Source: an uncultured Porphyromonadaceae bacterium (GTDB lineage Bacteria > Bacteroidota > Bacteroidia > Bacteroidales > Muribaculaceae). From it: DNA of 64,000 nucleotides. The notes under the pieces are model-generated. The model was not told the origin of the DNA and ran no database searches. It was given only the letters and a program-made list of their open reading frames with translations. The position numbers and the translations under genes were made by a program. The stretch spans positions 20,040 through 84,039 of the forward strand of contig CAMWMD010000009.1 of assembly GCA_947175265.1 (NCBI GenBank). The letters are read 5' to 3'. Of the stretch, positions 36,601-43,148 are shown piece by piece. The first letter of the stretch is position 1, and each line of letters starts with the position of its first letter.

Positions 36601-37243
36601 CTGATTTGATGAGAAGCACAGGATTTGTATCGCCATTCTTCGCTCTTTCAAGAATGGGCCTAATTATCCACATATTGGTTTGGTCAGTGACGCCGTTAAG
36701 CATGTTAATGCACTCCTGGAAATATCCTCCTTCGCGCAAAATCTCGGAATACAATATGTAATCTTTTTTCACTTCCTTGCTCTCATGAAGAAGCCAGTCA
36801 ATGGTCTCATAGAAGAGCATGACATCTTCTCCTGTCGGCTGGTCTGTTCGGTCGTTGTACTGGCAGCGAAAAGTTTCATTATAACCTCGGAGTATTTCCA
36901 TATACATTTTCTCCTTATCCCAGAGGGTCAATGCCTGGGAGCCGAACTGAACCTTGGCTTCTTTTAGTTGAGAAAAGGATAGTCTCTCTACGAAGGCATC
37001 GATATCTACGTTGATATACTGCTCCTCATTGATAAAATAATACTTTCCACAATGCTTGCATTTTTGGATAGGGAAGATTACCGGCATATAGGGCATAATG
37101 ACTCTGGTGTCGCTCCATAACTCTTCGATAAGACCGCCGGCACAAATAAGGTTAAGAATTTCTTTTCTGTCACCACAGAATGGACATACAAGAACAGTAT
37201 ACATTTGCTCCGGGCTCCCGATGAATGTTGGATTTTTATCCAT
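36578..37243 (-). CDS. zinc-ribbon protein of unknown function
   Basis: Protein of 221 residues with two Cys pairs, CPFC (residues 20–23) and CKHC (62–65), forming a likely zinc ribbon with a 40-residue insert. A helical C-terminal region follows (MEILRGYNETFRCQYND, ETIDWLLHESKEVKKDYILYSEI). No enzyme motif is visible. It is a single minus-strand gene between debris and another orphan. The start is the ATG giving MDKNPTF; the alternative MYTVLVCPFC (13 residues later) is possible. Confidence 0.6.
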   Translation of the reverse strand: MDKNPTFIGSPEQMYTVLVCPFCGDRKEILNLICAGGLIEELWSDTRVIMPYMPVIFPIQKCKHCGKYYFINEEQYINVDIDAFVERLSFSQLKEAKVQFGSQALTLWDKEKMYMEILRGYNETFRCQYNDRTDQPTGEDVMLFYETIDWLLHESKEVKKDYILYSEILREGGYFQECINMLNGVTDQTNMWIIRPILERAKNGDTNPVLLIKSGKKLAND

Positions 37244-37300
37244 ATAATAAGAAATTAAGATGATGAGGTGATATGTTAGGGTTTAAAAAGAGAGGAATTA

Positions 37301-37337
37301 TCCCTTCGGGAAGGGATGTCAGGCGCGGAGCCTGACA
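37301..37337. repeat. two adjacent hairpins at an orphan gene's 3' end
   Basis: ATCCCTTCGGGAAGGGAT (37301–37318) and a second palindrome with arms TGTCAGGC/GCCTGACA (37317–37337) that includes the stop codon of the minus-strand gene ending at 37319. Confidence 0.6.
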
Positions 37338-37717
37338 TCGATAAAGGGACGGAGACCTTTTTCTATGGAAACACTGATTACGCTCTGGCCGAAAATGGCT
37401 CTCTGCTTTCTGATTATGGCGCAGAGTGTGTGAGCATTCTCTCCATAAATGGCGATGGAGCCGATTCTGGAAGGATTGTATGTGTCTGGGTAGAAGGCAT
37501 ATCTCACGATTGGAGTAGCCCGGAAAGTTTTGTCTTCCTCCTGCCTGCGGATGTCGTTGCGGTCAAAGACGCTTATTATCCCTTTGCAGAAGGTGGCAGT
37601 TTTTGATGGTCTCTCACGAACTACGACCGAGTTGTCGGAGGCAGTTGTGGAGAGAATGCGGAAGATTGAGGAGATAGTCTGATCGATTGTCTGGAAATTT
37701 TTGATAGTAGTCTTCAT
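37319..37717 (-). CDS. hypothetical protein
   Basis: About 132 residues from the ATG giving MKTTIKNFQTIDQTIS. An upstream extension of 23 residues lacks protein character. The N-terminal half is helical; the C-terminal half is beta-rich (IGSIAIYGENAHTLCAI, SVISVSIEKGLRPF). I do not recognise it. A long leader of about 280–300 bases separates it from the best promoter signals: TATCTTTG at 38002–37995 and shared element site 3 at 38013–38040. Confidence 0.45.
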   Translation of the reverse strand: MKTTIKNFQTIDQTISSIFRILSTTASDNSVVVRERPSKTATFCKGIISVFDRNDIRRQEEDKTFRATPIVRYAFYPDTYNPSRIGSIAIYGENAHTLCAIIRKQRAIFGQSVISVSIEKGLRPFIDVRLRA

Positions 37718-38469
37718 ACTTTTTGATTGGTTTAGAGTTAAAAAATACCGATTGCAAACGCCACTGCGGACTGGGTGTGGCTGCAACCGATGTTGATTGA
37801 TTTCTCCGAAGGCTCTCCTTCGGATGTCCGTTCAAAATGTCAATGTCCTCTTCTGTCTGACTCCTGCCGTTAGTACATAGCAATGGCTGTCATTGATAGA
37901 AAAATTGATTTTTGAGCGGACCGGACAAAAAAGATTGTCGGCTTCTCTAAACCTTAGTATGAAGAATGTTTGTGACCGTTTCCGATACACTTTACAAAGA
38001 TAATATAACCTGTAATACCATGCAACAGTAAAAGGTAAACGGATATTATAAAAATTTTTCCGAGAATAAGAAATTTTATTGTGTCTTATGAATTCTCGCT
38101 TGAACTACTCAATGGACCGGAATCAAAACCCGTGCATCAAACTGCTATGAGGGTAAAGATGATAGAAAGTATATTTTTTCATAAGATGGATTTTTTAGTG
38201 TTTAATTCCCTTGATACCGCAAAGGTAAACACTAAATGCGAATAATGAGATTTCTATGTGCCGGAATGTATGGGAACTGCGCTTTGATGTATGACGTATT
38301 GCTACATCTTTAATTAAGAGAAAGTCTGCTCTGTAGTCTGCGGCCTACAGTAACTTGTCGCGGTTTGAGCCATGAAGTTACCCCTTCTTAAAAGTGGTGG
38401 ATAAGACAGGAAGATTCAGGGAAATTTGTAACTTTACAGTCTAAATAGGGATATTTTCTGAATATCCCT
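37718..38469. other. 752-base non-coding stretch
   Basis: No convincing gene. It holds a short hairpin (TCCGAAGG 37805–37812 with CCTTCGGA 37817–37824), the minus-strand promoter signals near 37995–38040, a minus-strand TACCTTTG at 38219–38226, and a TAGGGATATT/AATATCCCTA hairpin at 38446–38470 at the edge of the ISL3 remnant. The rest is AT-rich with scattered stops and looks like decayed insertion debris. Confidence 0.5.
38013..38040 (-). promoter_or_regulatory. shared promoter-like element, site 3
   Basis: On the minus strand GTTTACCTTTT (38040–38030), 10 bases, then GGTATTA (38019–38013). A separate TTG-N20-TATCTTTG promoter overlaps it (TATCTTTG at 38002–37995). Confidence 0.5.
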
Positions 38470-38688
38470 AAGTATGATAAATCCATTCTTCCCAGAATAA
38501 GGACTTTTGTAAGGGGTATCCGTATGGACATAAAGGCTGTAAAGAACGCCATGATTTACCCTGTTTCCAACGGAATTACGGAAGGATTCGTCAATAAGCT
38601 TAAGACGATCAAAAGAGTTATGTATGGGAAAGCCAAATTGCCCCTGTTAAAGATAAAGATGGTAATGACAACATGGATTTTCAACTAA
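38470..38688 (+). pseudogene. 3' remnant of an ISL3-family transposase
   Basis: The open frame gives ILPRIRTFVRGIRMDIKAVK and then ITEGFVNKLKTIKRVMYG with KAKLPLLKIKM to TAA at 38686–38688. The NGITEG...NKLK.IKR.MYG.A pattern is the ISL3 (DDE_Tnp_ISL3) C-terminus. Everything upstream of about 38470 is missing, so only some 70 codons remain. Confidence 0.75.
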
Positions 38689-38754
38689 AGTAGGAAAGAA
38701 CCAGATTTTTCAGGACTGGACACAAGCCGTTTACAATAAATATTTTGTCGGAAT

Positions 38755-38806
38755 ATATTCTTCGGGGTTATTCTATCAACCAACGTTTGATGCTGCTTGA
38801 GAATAG
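38755..38806 (+). pseudogene. short fragment of a RhuM-family gene
   Basis: About 17 codons, ILRGYSINQRLMLLEN, nearly identical in protein and DNA to the middle of the two RhuM genes downstream (LLRGYSINQRLMLLED). The fragment is cut directly at the 3' end of the amidase gene, showing that a third RhuM copy once existed or was carried here with the ISL3 debris. Confidence 0.65.
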
Positions 38807-39469
38807 TTATTTAATACGTTTCTTCAAGGCTTCTTTAAAACGCTTATGCTCCTCATCTGTTATATCGGGTTTTGCAGGTACCTTCTTGGCATGATGGTTT
38901 CTGAGATATTCCTCCCTGATTTGTTTGTGGGTGACAATATCAGAGATCTTAAGGTCGTATTTTTTCATTATGGGAAGACAGTAGTCTATTGCGCTCCGGA
39001 CCTGATCCTCTGTCAGCGGCTGCTCGATAGTATTGCCCTGAAATTCTATCCCGACGGTGAACCGGTTACAATTGTTACGTCCGTTTAGCATCGACCATCC
39101 CGCATGCCAGGTTATTGATTCGGGTGGTGCGAGGATATATCTGGTTCCGTCAGGGGCAATCACGACATGGCAACTGACTTTACCGGCCGGCTTCGGGCCG
39201 GTCATTATCTTAAGAGAGGAAAGGGTGGATTCTGTGGCAGTGTGATGGAGTACGATTGCCTTAACCTGGTTTCTGCCCTTATGGACATTGGGAGTAGGGC
39301 ATGTATATTCCCAGTAATCCCCGATTTTTTCCTTCTTCTCATAGGGGATTGATGCTTCAATCAACAATGAATTGTCTTTGACCTTATTGTCTTTACAAGC
39401 GGTATGAGAGAAGGCCATCATGGCCACTATTGCCAAGATTACTGTAAATTTGATTGTATTTTTCTTCAT
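38807..39469 (-). CDS. Amidase_2-type N-acetylmuramoyl-L-alanine amidase, exported
   Basis: Protein of 220 residues with a signal peptide (hydrophobic VILAIVAMMAF, then a Cys at about residue 25 that may be lipidated although the HTAC box is atypical). The AmpD/PGRP fold shows AIVLHHTATE with the first zinc His, ESITWHAGWSMLNGRNNCN, VGIEFQGN, and ISDIVTHKQIRE plus KPDIT for the remaining His/Asp ligands. It should cleave the amide bond between MurNAc and the stem peptide in the periplasm. Its ATG lies only 3 bases from shared element site 4, so the mRNA may be nearly leaderless. Confidence 0.82.
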   Translation of the reverse strand: MKKNTIKFTVILAIVAMMAFSHTACKDNKVKDNSLLIEASIPYEKKEKIGDYWEYTCPTPNVHKGRNQVKAIVLHHTATESTLSSLKIMTGPKPAGKVSCHVVIAPDGTRYILAPPESITWHAGWSMLNGRNNCNRFTVGIEFQGNTIEQPLTEDQVRSAIDYCLPIMKKYDLKISDIVTHKQIREEYLRNHHAKKVPAKPDITDEEHKRFKEALKKRIK

Positions 39470-39471
39470 GG

Positions 39472-39503
39472 TATAATATACCGGTAAGCCTGAAAAAGTA
39501 AAT
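39472..39503 (-). promoter_or_regulatory. shared promoter-like element, site 4
   Basis: On the minus strand ATTTACTTTTT (39503–39493), 10 bases, then GGTATATTATA (39482–39472). The downstream half is identical to site 2. It ends 3 bases before the amidase ATG. Confidence 0.5.
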
Positions 39504-39566
39504 ATTAGTGGTTCTTTCCTAATTTAGTTGAAACATTTGCACGGTTGCATTTCTTAAATTTGCCTC

Positions 39567-40298
39567 ATGGAATCGAATCAAGCAAACGAAATAATACTCT
39601 ATCAGCCTGATGATACACTCACTCTTGATGTGAGAGTGGAGGATGAATCTGTGTGGCTGACTCAGGCACAGATGGCTGAGTTATTTCTGGCAACTAAGCA
39701 AAATGTAAGTCTGCATATCAGAAATATCTTTAAAGAGGGAGAATTAGATGAGAAGGCAACTGTCAAGGAATACTTGACAGTTCAAAAGGAGTGTAAAAGA
39801 GATGTACAACGAAAAATATCTTATTATAACCTTGATGTGATTATTTCTGTAGGATATAGAGTTAGATCTCTAAGAGGTACCCAGTTCCGTCAATGGGCAA
39901 ATAAAGTATTGAAGGAATATTTGTTGCGTGGATACTCAATCAATCAACGTTTAATACTGCTTGAGGATAGAATTGATCGCCGATTTTCAGAATATGACCG
40001 TCATCTGCACCAACTTGATGAAAAGGTAGATTTCTTTGTGCGCTCCTCTCTACAACCGAAGGAAGGAGTCTTCTTCAACAGACAGATTTCCAAACAACTG
40101 CGGCTGGATGTCGAAAAACATAACGAACAATATCCCGGCGTAACACTTCATAAATATGTGAAGGCTCATGACCGTTTTCTTATAATAGATGAAGAAGTCT
40201 ACCATATCGGAGCCTCTTTGAAGGATCTCGGTAAGAAACTATTCGCTTTCTCCAAGATGGAGGTAATGACAGGCTCGGAACTGTTGGATAAATTATAA
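39567..40298 (+). CDS. RhuM-family protein, internally deleted PLD-like domain (copy 1)
   Basis: Protein of 243 residues. The N-terminus is RhuM-like: SVWLTQAQMAELF, HIRNIFKEGEL, then YNLDVIISVGYRVRSLRGTQFRQWA. The C-terminal part ends with HDRFLIIDEEVYHIGASLKDLG, which resembles the catalytic strand of PLD-type proteins. Compared with copy 2 it lacks 49 codons between two 13-base direct repeats, removing the first half of the PLD-like domain in frame. The first 40 codons and the last 110 are nearly identical to copy 2, but codons 41–125 are clearly divergent. RhuM proteins lack a proven activity; the N-terminal part looks DNA-binding. Confidence 0.7.
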   Translation: MESNQANEIILYQPDDTLTLDVRVEDESVWLTQAQMAELFLATKQNVSLHIRNIFKEGELDEKATVKEYLTVQKECKRDVQRKISYYNLDVIISVGYRVRSLRGTQFRQWANKVLKEYLLRGYSINQRLILLEDRIDRRFSEYDRHLHQLDEKVDFFVRSSLQPKEGVFFNRQISKQLRLDVEKHNEQYPGVTLHKYVKAHDRFLIIDEEVYHIGASLKDLGKKLFAFSKMEVMTGSELLDKL

Positions 40299-40536
40299 TT
40301 AATGGTACATTATTGAATTTATTTCCGGTTTTATAAGCTCAAGATTCATGTGCCATTATAAAAATTTTAGTAATTTTGTCTTCGTAGAGCGTAACGTAAA
40401 AAGTGTTAATTTAATATTTTGCCTTATATATTCAATATTCATATCGGTAATTACTAAATTTAACTACTTGATTTTATTTATATTACGTTGAACTTTGACA
40501 GGATTCTTAAGTTTTATAAACCTAATACAATACAAA

Positions 40537-41067
40537 ATGCCACTTACAGATCACCATATTGAATGTAATAAAAAAAGAATAATAGACTTGTTGCAGTCTA
40601 CCGGGAGAGAGGGTATGGATAAGGTATTGGAGTATTTAGAAACAAGTGGATTCTACACAGCACCCTCTTCAATAAACCGACATCACAATTGGAAGGGTGG
40701 TTTAGCTCAACATTGTCTTCGTGTTTTTGAAATAGCTTCTTTAAAACCTGAAGGGCTTTCTCGAGAGAGCTTAATAATCTGTGGAATTCTTCATGATATC
40801 TGTAAAGCTCGTATGTTATATTACAATAGAGAGGGGAGAGTTATGCGTAATCATATACATATAAAAGGACACGGTTATAGATCTATTAAACTACTTGAAA
40901 AATATGGTTTAAAACTTACAGAAGAAGAACGATTGACAATTCGATGGCATATGGGAGGCTATAATGCAAAATTGGAGGAATATAATGAAGTTAAGAGGGC
41001 TAGAAGTTTGCAACTCTGGCAGAAAATTCATTATGCTGATAGAAAAAATGCAACAAGAAATAATTAA
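40537..41067 (+). CDS. HD-domain phosphohydrolase-like protein
   Basis: About 176 residues from the ATG giving MPLTDHHIECNKK. The HD signature is HHNWKGGLAQHCLRV followed by IICGILHDICKARM (the HD pair), then a later His (IKGHGYRSI) and IRWHMGG. Such proteins hydrolyse nucleotides or phosphodiesters with bound metals. The gene is much more AT-rich than the core genes and lies between two RhuM copies, so it was probably acquired with them. The substrate cannot be predicted. Confidence 0.7.
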   Translation: MPLTDHHIECNKKRIIDLLQSTGREGMDKVLEYLETSGFYTAPSSINRHHNWKGGLAQHCLRVFEIASLKPEGLSRESLIICGILHDICKARMLYYNREGRVMRNHIHIKGHGYRSIKLLEKYGLKLTEEERLTIRWHMGGYNAKLEEYNEVKRARSLQLWQKIHYADRKNATRNN

Positions 41068-41108
41068 TGAATTTGTGATAGAGAAGAAATGCGTGTTAAT
41101 GTGTGGTG

Positions 41109-41189
41109 CATAAATATTCTGTAAAAAATTAAGAGATGATATGATTCTTAAAAAGAGATTGGAAAGATAGAGAAAACTGTTTACCTTTT
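41109..41189 (+). repeat. 80-base direct repeat, left copy
   Basis: CATAAATATTCTGTAAAAAA... through GTTTACCTTTT at 41179–41189. The same sequence with a few changes recurs at 42104–42181, so RhuM copy 2 is bracketed by direct repeats. Confidence 0.75.
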
Positions 41190-41220
41190 TAATCTTAGAA
41201 AAATTGCTTAAATTTGCCTC

Positions 41221-42090
41221 ATGGAATCGAATCAGGCAAACGAAATAATTCTCTATCAGCCGGATGAAACCCTCACTCTTGATGTGAGAGTGGAGGATGA
41301 GTCTGTGTGGCTGACTCAGGCACAGATGGCGGAATTATTTCAAACCACTAGAAATAATATCACTCTTCATACTCGCAATATCTTTAAAGAAGGAGAATTA
41401 GAGGAAAATTCAGTTAGTAAGGAATCCTTACTAACTGCTAAAGACGGGAAGAGGTATAGGACAAAATTATATAATCTTGATGTGATTATATCAGTAGGCT
41501 ATCGTGTAAAGTCTGTTAGGGGTACACAATTTCGAATATGGGCACTTCAAATTCTCAAAGACTATCTTCTCCGGGGTTATTCTATCAATCAACGTTTAAT
41601 GCTGCTTGAGGATAGGATTGATCGCCGATTTTCAGAATATGACCGTCATCTGCACCAACTTGATGAAAAGGTAGATTTCTTTGTGCGCTCCTCTCTTCAA
41701 CCGAAGGAGGGAGTCTTTTTCAACGGACAGATTTTCGATGCCTATGCACTTGTGGCAGATCTTATCCGCAAGGCTAATAAACGGATTGTCTTAATCGACA
41801 ATTACATTGATGACTCGGTTCTTGTTCAGCTGTCCAAACGAAAGCAGGGAGTGACAGTAGATATATACAACGGACAGATTTCCAAACAACTGCGGCTGGA
41901 TGTCGAAAAACATAACGAACAATATCCCGGCGTAACACTTCATAAATATGTGAAGGCTCATGACCGTTTTCTTATAATAGATGAAGAAGTCTACCATATC
42001 GGAGCCTCTTTGAAGGATCTCGGTAAGAAACTATTCGCTTTCTCCAAGATGGAGGTAATGACAGGCTCGGAACTGTTGGATAAATTATAA
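41221..42090 (+). CDS. RhuM-family protein with PLD-like C-terminal domain (copy 2)
   Basis: Protein of 289 residues, the complete paralogue. The RhuM-like N-terminus contains VWLTQAQMAELFQTTRNNI and YNLDVIISVGYRVKSVRGTQF. A helical linker (DRRFSEYDRHLHQLDEKVDFF) leads to a PLD-like domain: KRIVLIDNYIDDSVL, VTVDIYNGQ and HDRFLIIDEEVYHIGASLKDLGKK. Copies 1 and 2 share both ends but not the middle, as if one recognition module had been exchanged. A -7 box TAAATTTG lies at 41209–41216 just above the start. Confidence 0.75.
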   Translation: MESNQANEIILYQPDETLTLDVRVEDESVWLTQAQMAELFQTTRNNITLHTRNIFKEGELEENSVSKESLLTAKDGKRYRTKLYNLDVIISVGYRVKSVRGTQFRIWALQILKDYLLRGYSINQRLMLLEDRIDRRFSEYDRHLHQLDEKVDFFVRSSLQPKEGVFFNGQIFDAYALVADLIRKANKRIVLIDNYIDDSVLVQLSKRKQGVTVDIYNGQISKQLRLDVEKHNEQYPGVTLHKYVKAHDRFLIIDEEVYHIGASLKDLGKKLFAFSKMEVMTGSELLDKL

Positions 42091-42103
42091 TTAATGGTAC
42101 ATC

Positions 42104-42181
42104 ATAAATCTTCTGCAAAAATTAAGAGATGATATGATTCTTAAAAGAGATTGGAAAGACAGAGGAAACTGTTTACCTTTT
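42104..42181 (+). repeat. 80-base direct repeat, right copy
   Basis: CATAAATCTTCTGCAAAAAT... through GTTTACCTTTT at 42171–42181, matching 41109–41189 with a few substitutions and a one- to two-base length difference. Here the GTTTACC half continues into the full shared element. Confidence 0.75.
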
Positions 42182-42200
42182 GAGTGCAATAGGTATTAAA
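42171..42200 (+). promoter_or_regulatory. shared promoter-like element, site 5
   Basis: On the plus strand GTTTACCTTTT (42171–42181), 10 bases, then GGTATTAAA (42192–42200), about 80 bases upstream of the small lipoprotein gene. Confidence 0.55.
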
Positions 42201-42278
42201 GGATGTACTTCTCCTGAATAGAGTAGATTTTAGGAAGTATGAAATTAATATTCAGGTTATAATTAACAAGTTATATTT

Positions 42279-42482
42279 ATGAAGAAAATATTTTTATTTT
42301 CGGTAGTTATGGGCAGTCTGCTTATATCTGCCGTTGGATGTACCGGTAGTGGTAAAGGTAATGCGTCATCTTCTGATACGGATTCAATTGATGAGTATAT
42401 GTGTCCTTGCTGTCTGATAGAAGAATCCGAAATGGCAGTGACTGAAGAACCAGTTGTGGTTGTAGATAGTGTGGTGAAATGA
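42279..42482 (+). CDS. small lipoprotein
   Basis: Lipoprotein of 67 residues: signal MKKIFLFSVVMGSLLISAVGC with the lipidated Cys at residue 21, then a Gly/Ser/Asp-rich spacer, a CPCC motif (residues 42–45) and an acidic, Val-rich tail. Its stop overlaps the next ATG by 4 bases (ATGA), so it is coupled to the metallopeptidase gene. The role is unknown; the CPCC motif could bind metal. Confidence 0.65.
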   Translation: MKKIFLFSVVMGSLLISAVGCTGSGKGNASSSDTDSIDEYMCPCCLIEESEMAVTEEPVVVVDSVVK

Positions 42483-43135
42483 GAGGAATAAAAAGAGGAT
42501 ATAGAAGAGTAGGAGCATGGTTGCTCCTGCTTTTCAGTTTGGCAGTATATATTGGGTGTGGAAATACATCACAAGAGGGTAGCGGCTCCAAGGCAACCGA
42601 AAGTAAGAAACTGTGTGTTTATCTTTATGAGGATTTCCCGGTAGGTAAAGCAAAGAAGCTCTGTAAGGAATTGAAAAGATATTTCCCTGATGTTGAGCTT
42701 ATGAAGACTCGTCTCCCCCTTCCTGAAGAGGCATTCGTCAAGGATAGAAACCGCTATCGCGGAACGGGTCTGTTGGATGATTTGAGAAAACTTCAGGATG
42801 GTAACGTGGTTCTTGGATTGACAAATAAGATAATATGCACGAGTAATGAACTAAGTCCTACTTTCGGGATAATGGGTATAAGTTATCTTAAATCAGGTCT
42901 TTGTGTGGCATCTACTGTTATTCCGAAAAGCGGCACGCAACAGAAAGATGAAAATTTTATAAAACTGACCCTTCATGAGCTCGGACATTCCTACGGTCTG
43001 CCTCATTGTACGGATCAGAAATGCTATATGGTAGACGCGGAGCATAAGAATAAACTGCCTCAGACCACAGGTTTCTGCGAGCAATGCAGTGCATTTCTTA
43101 AATCAGCCGGTATTTCAACGAAAGGAGAATTGTAG
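42479..43135 (+). CDS. archaemetzincin-like zinc metallopeptidase
   Basis: Protein of 218 residues with an N-terminal signal and lipobox-like YIGCG near residue 28, so probably an envelope lipoprotein. The catalytic motif HELGHSYGLPHC (from about residue 166) is the archaemetzincin HExxHxxGx3CxxM signature; it is followed by DQKCYM and a FCEQCSAFL Cys pair, the structural zinc site of the family. N-terminal KKLCVYLYEDFP and GLTNKIICTS match archaelysin strands. The substrate is unknown. It is translationally coupled to the small lipoprotein. Confidence 0.85.
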   Translation: MRGIKRGYRRVGAWLLLLFSLAVYIGCGNTSQEGSGSKATESKKLCVYLYEDFPVGKAKKLCKELKRYFPDVELMKTRLPLPEEAFVKDRNRYRGTGLLDDLRKLQDGNVVLGLTNKIICTSNELSPTFGIMGISYLKSGLCVASTVIPKSGTQQKDENFIKLTLHELGHSYGLPHCTDQKCYMVDAEHKNKLPQTTGFCEQCSAFLKSAGISTKGEL

Positions 43136-43148
43136 GGGAATTCTGACA

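Noticed and set aside
37614..37883. Minus-strand open frame of 89 codons
   Set aside because: It overlaps a more protein-like frame (37319–37717), has no promoter-adjacent start and no compositional support.
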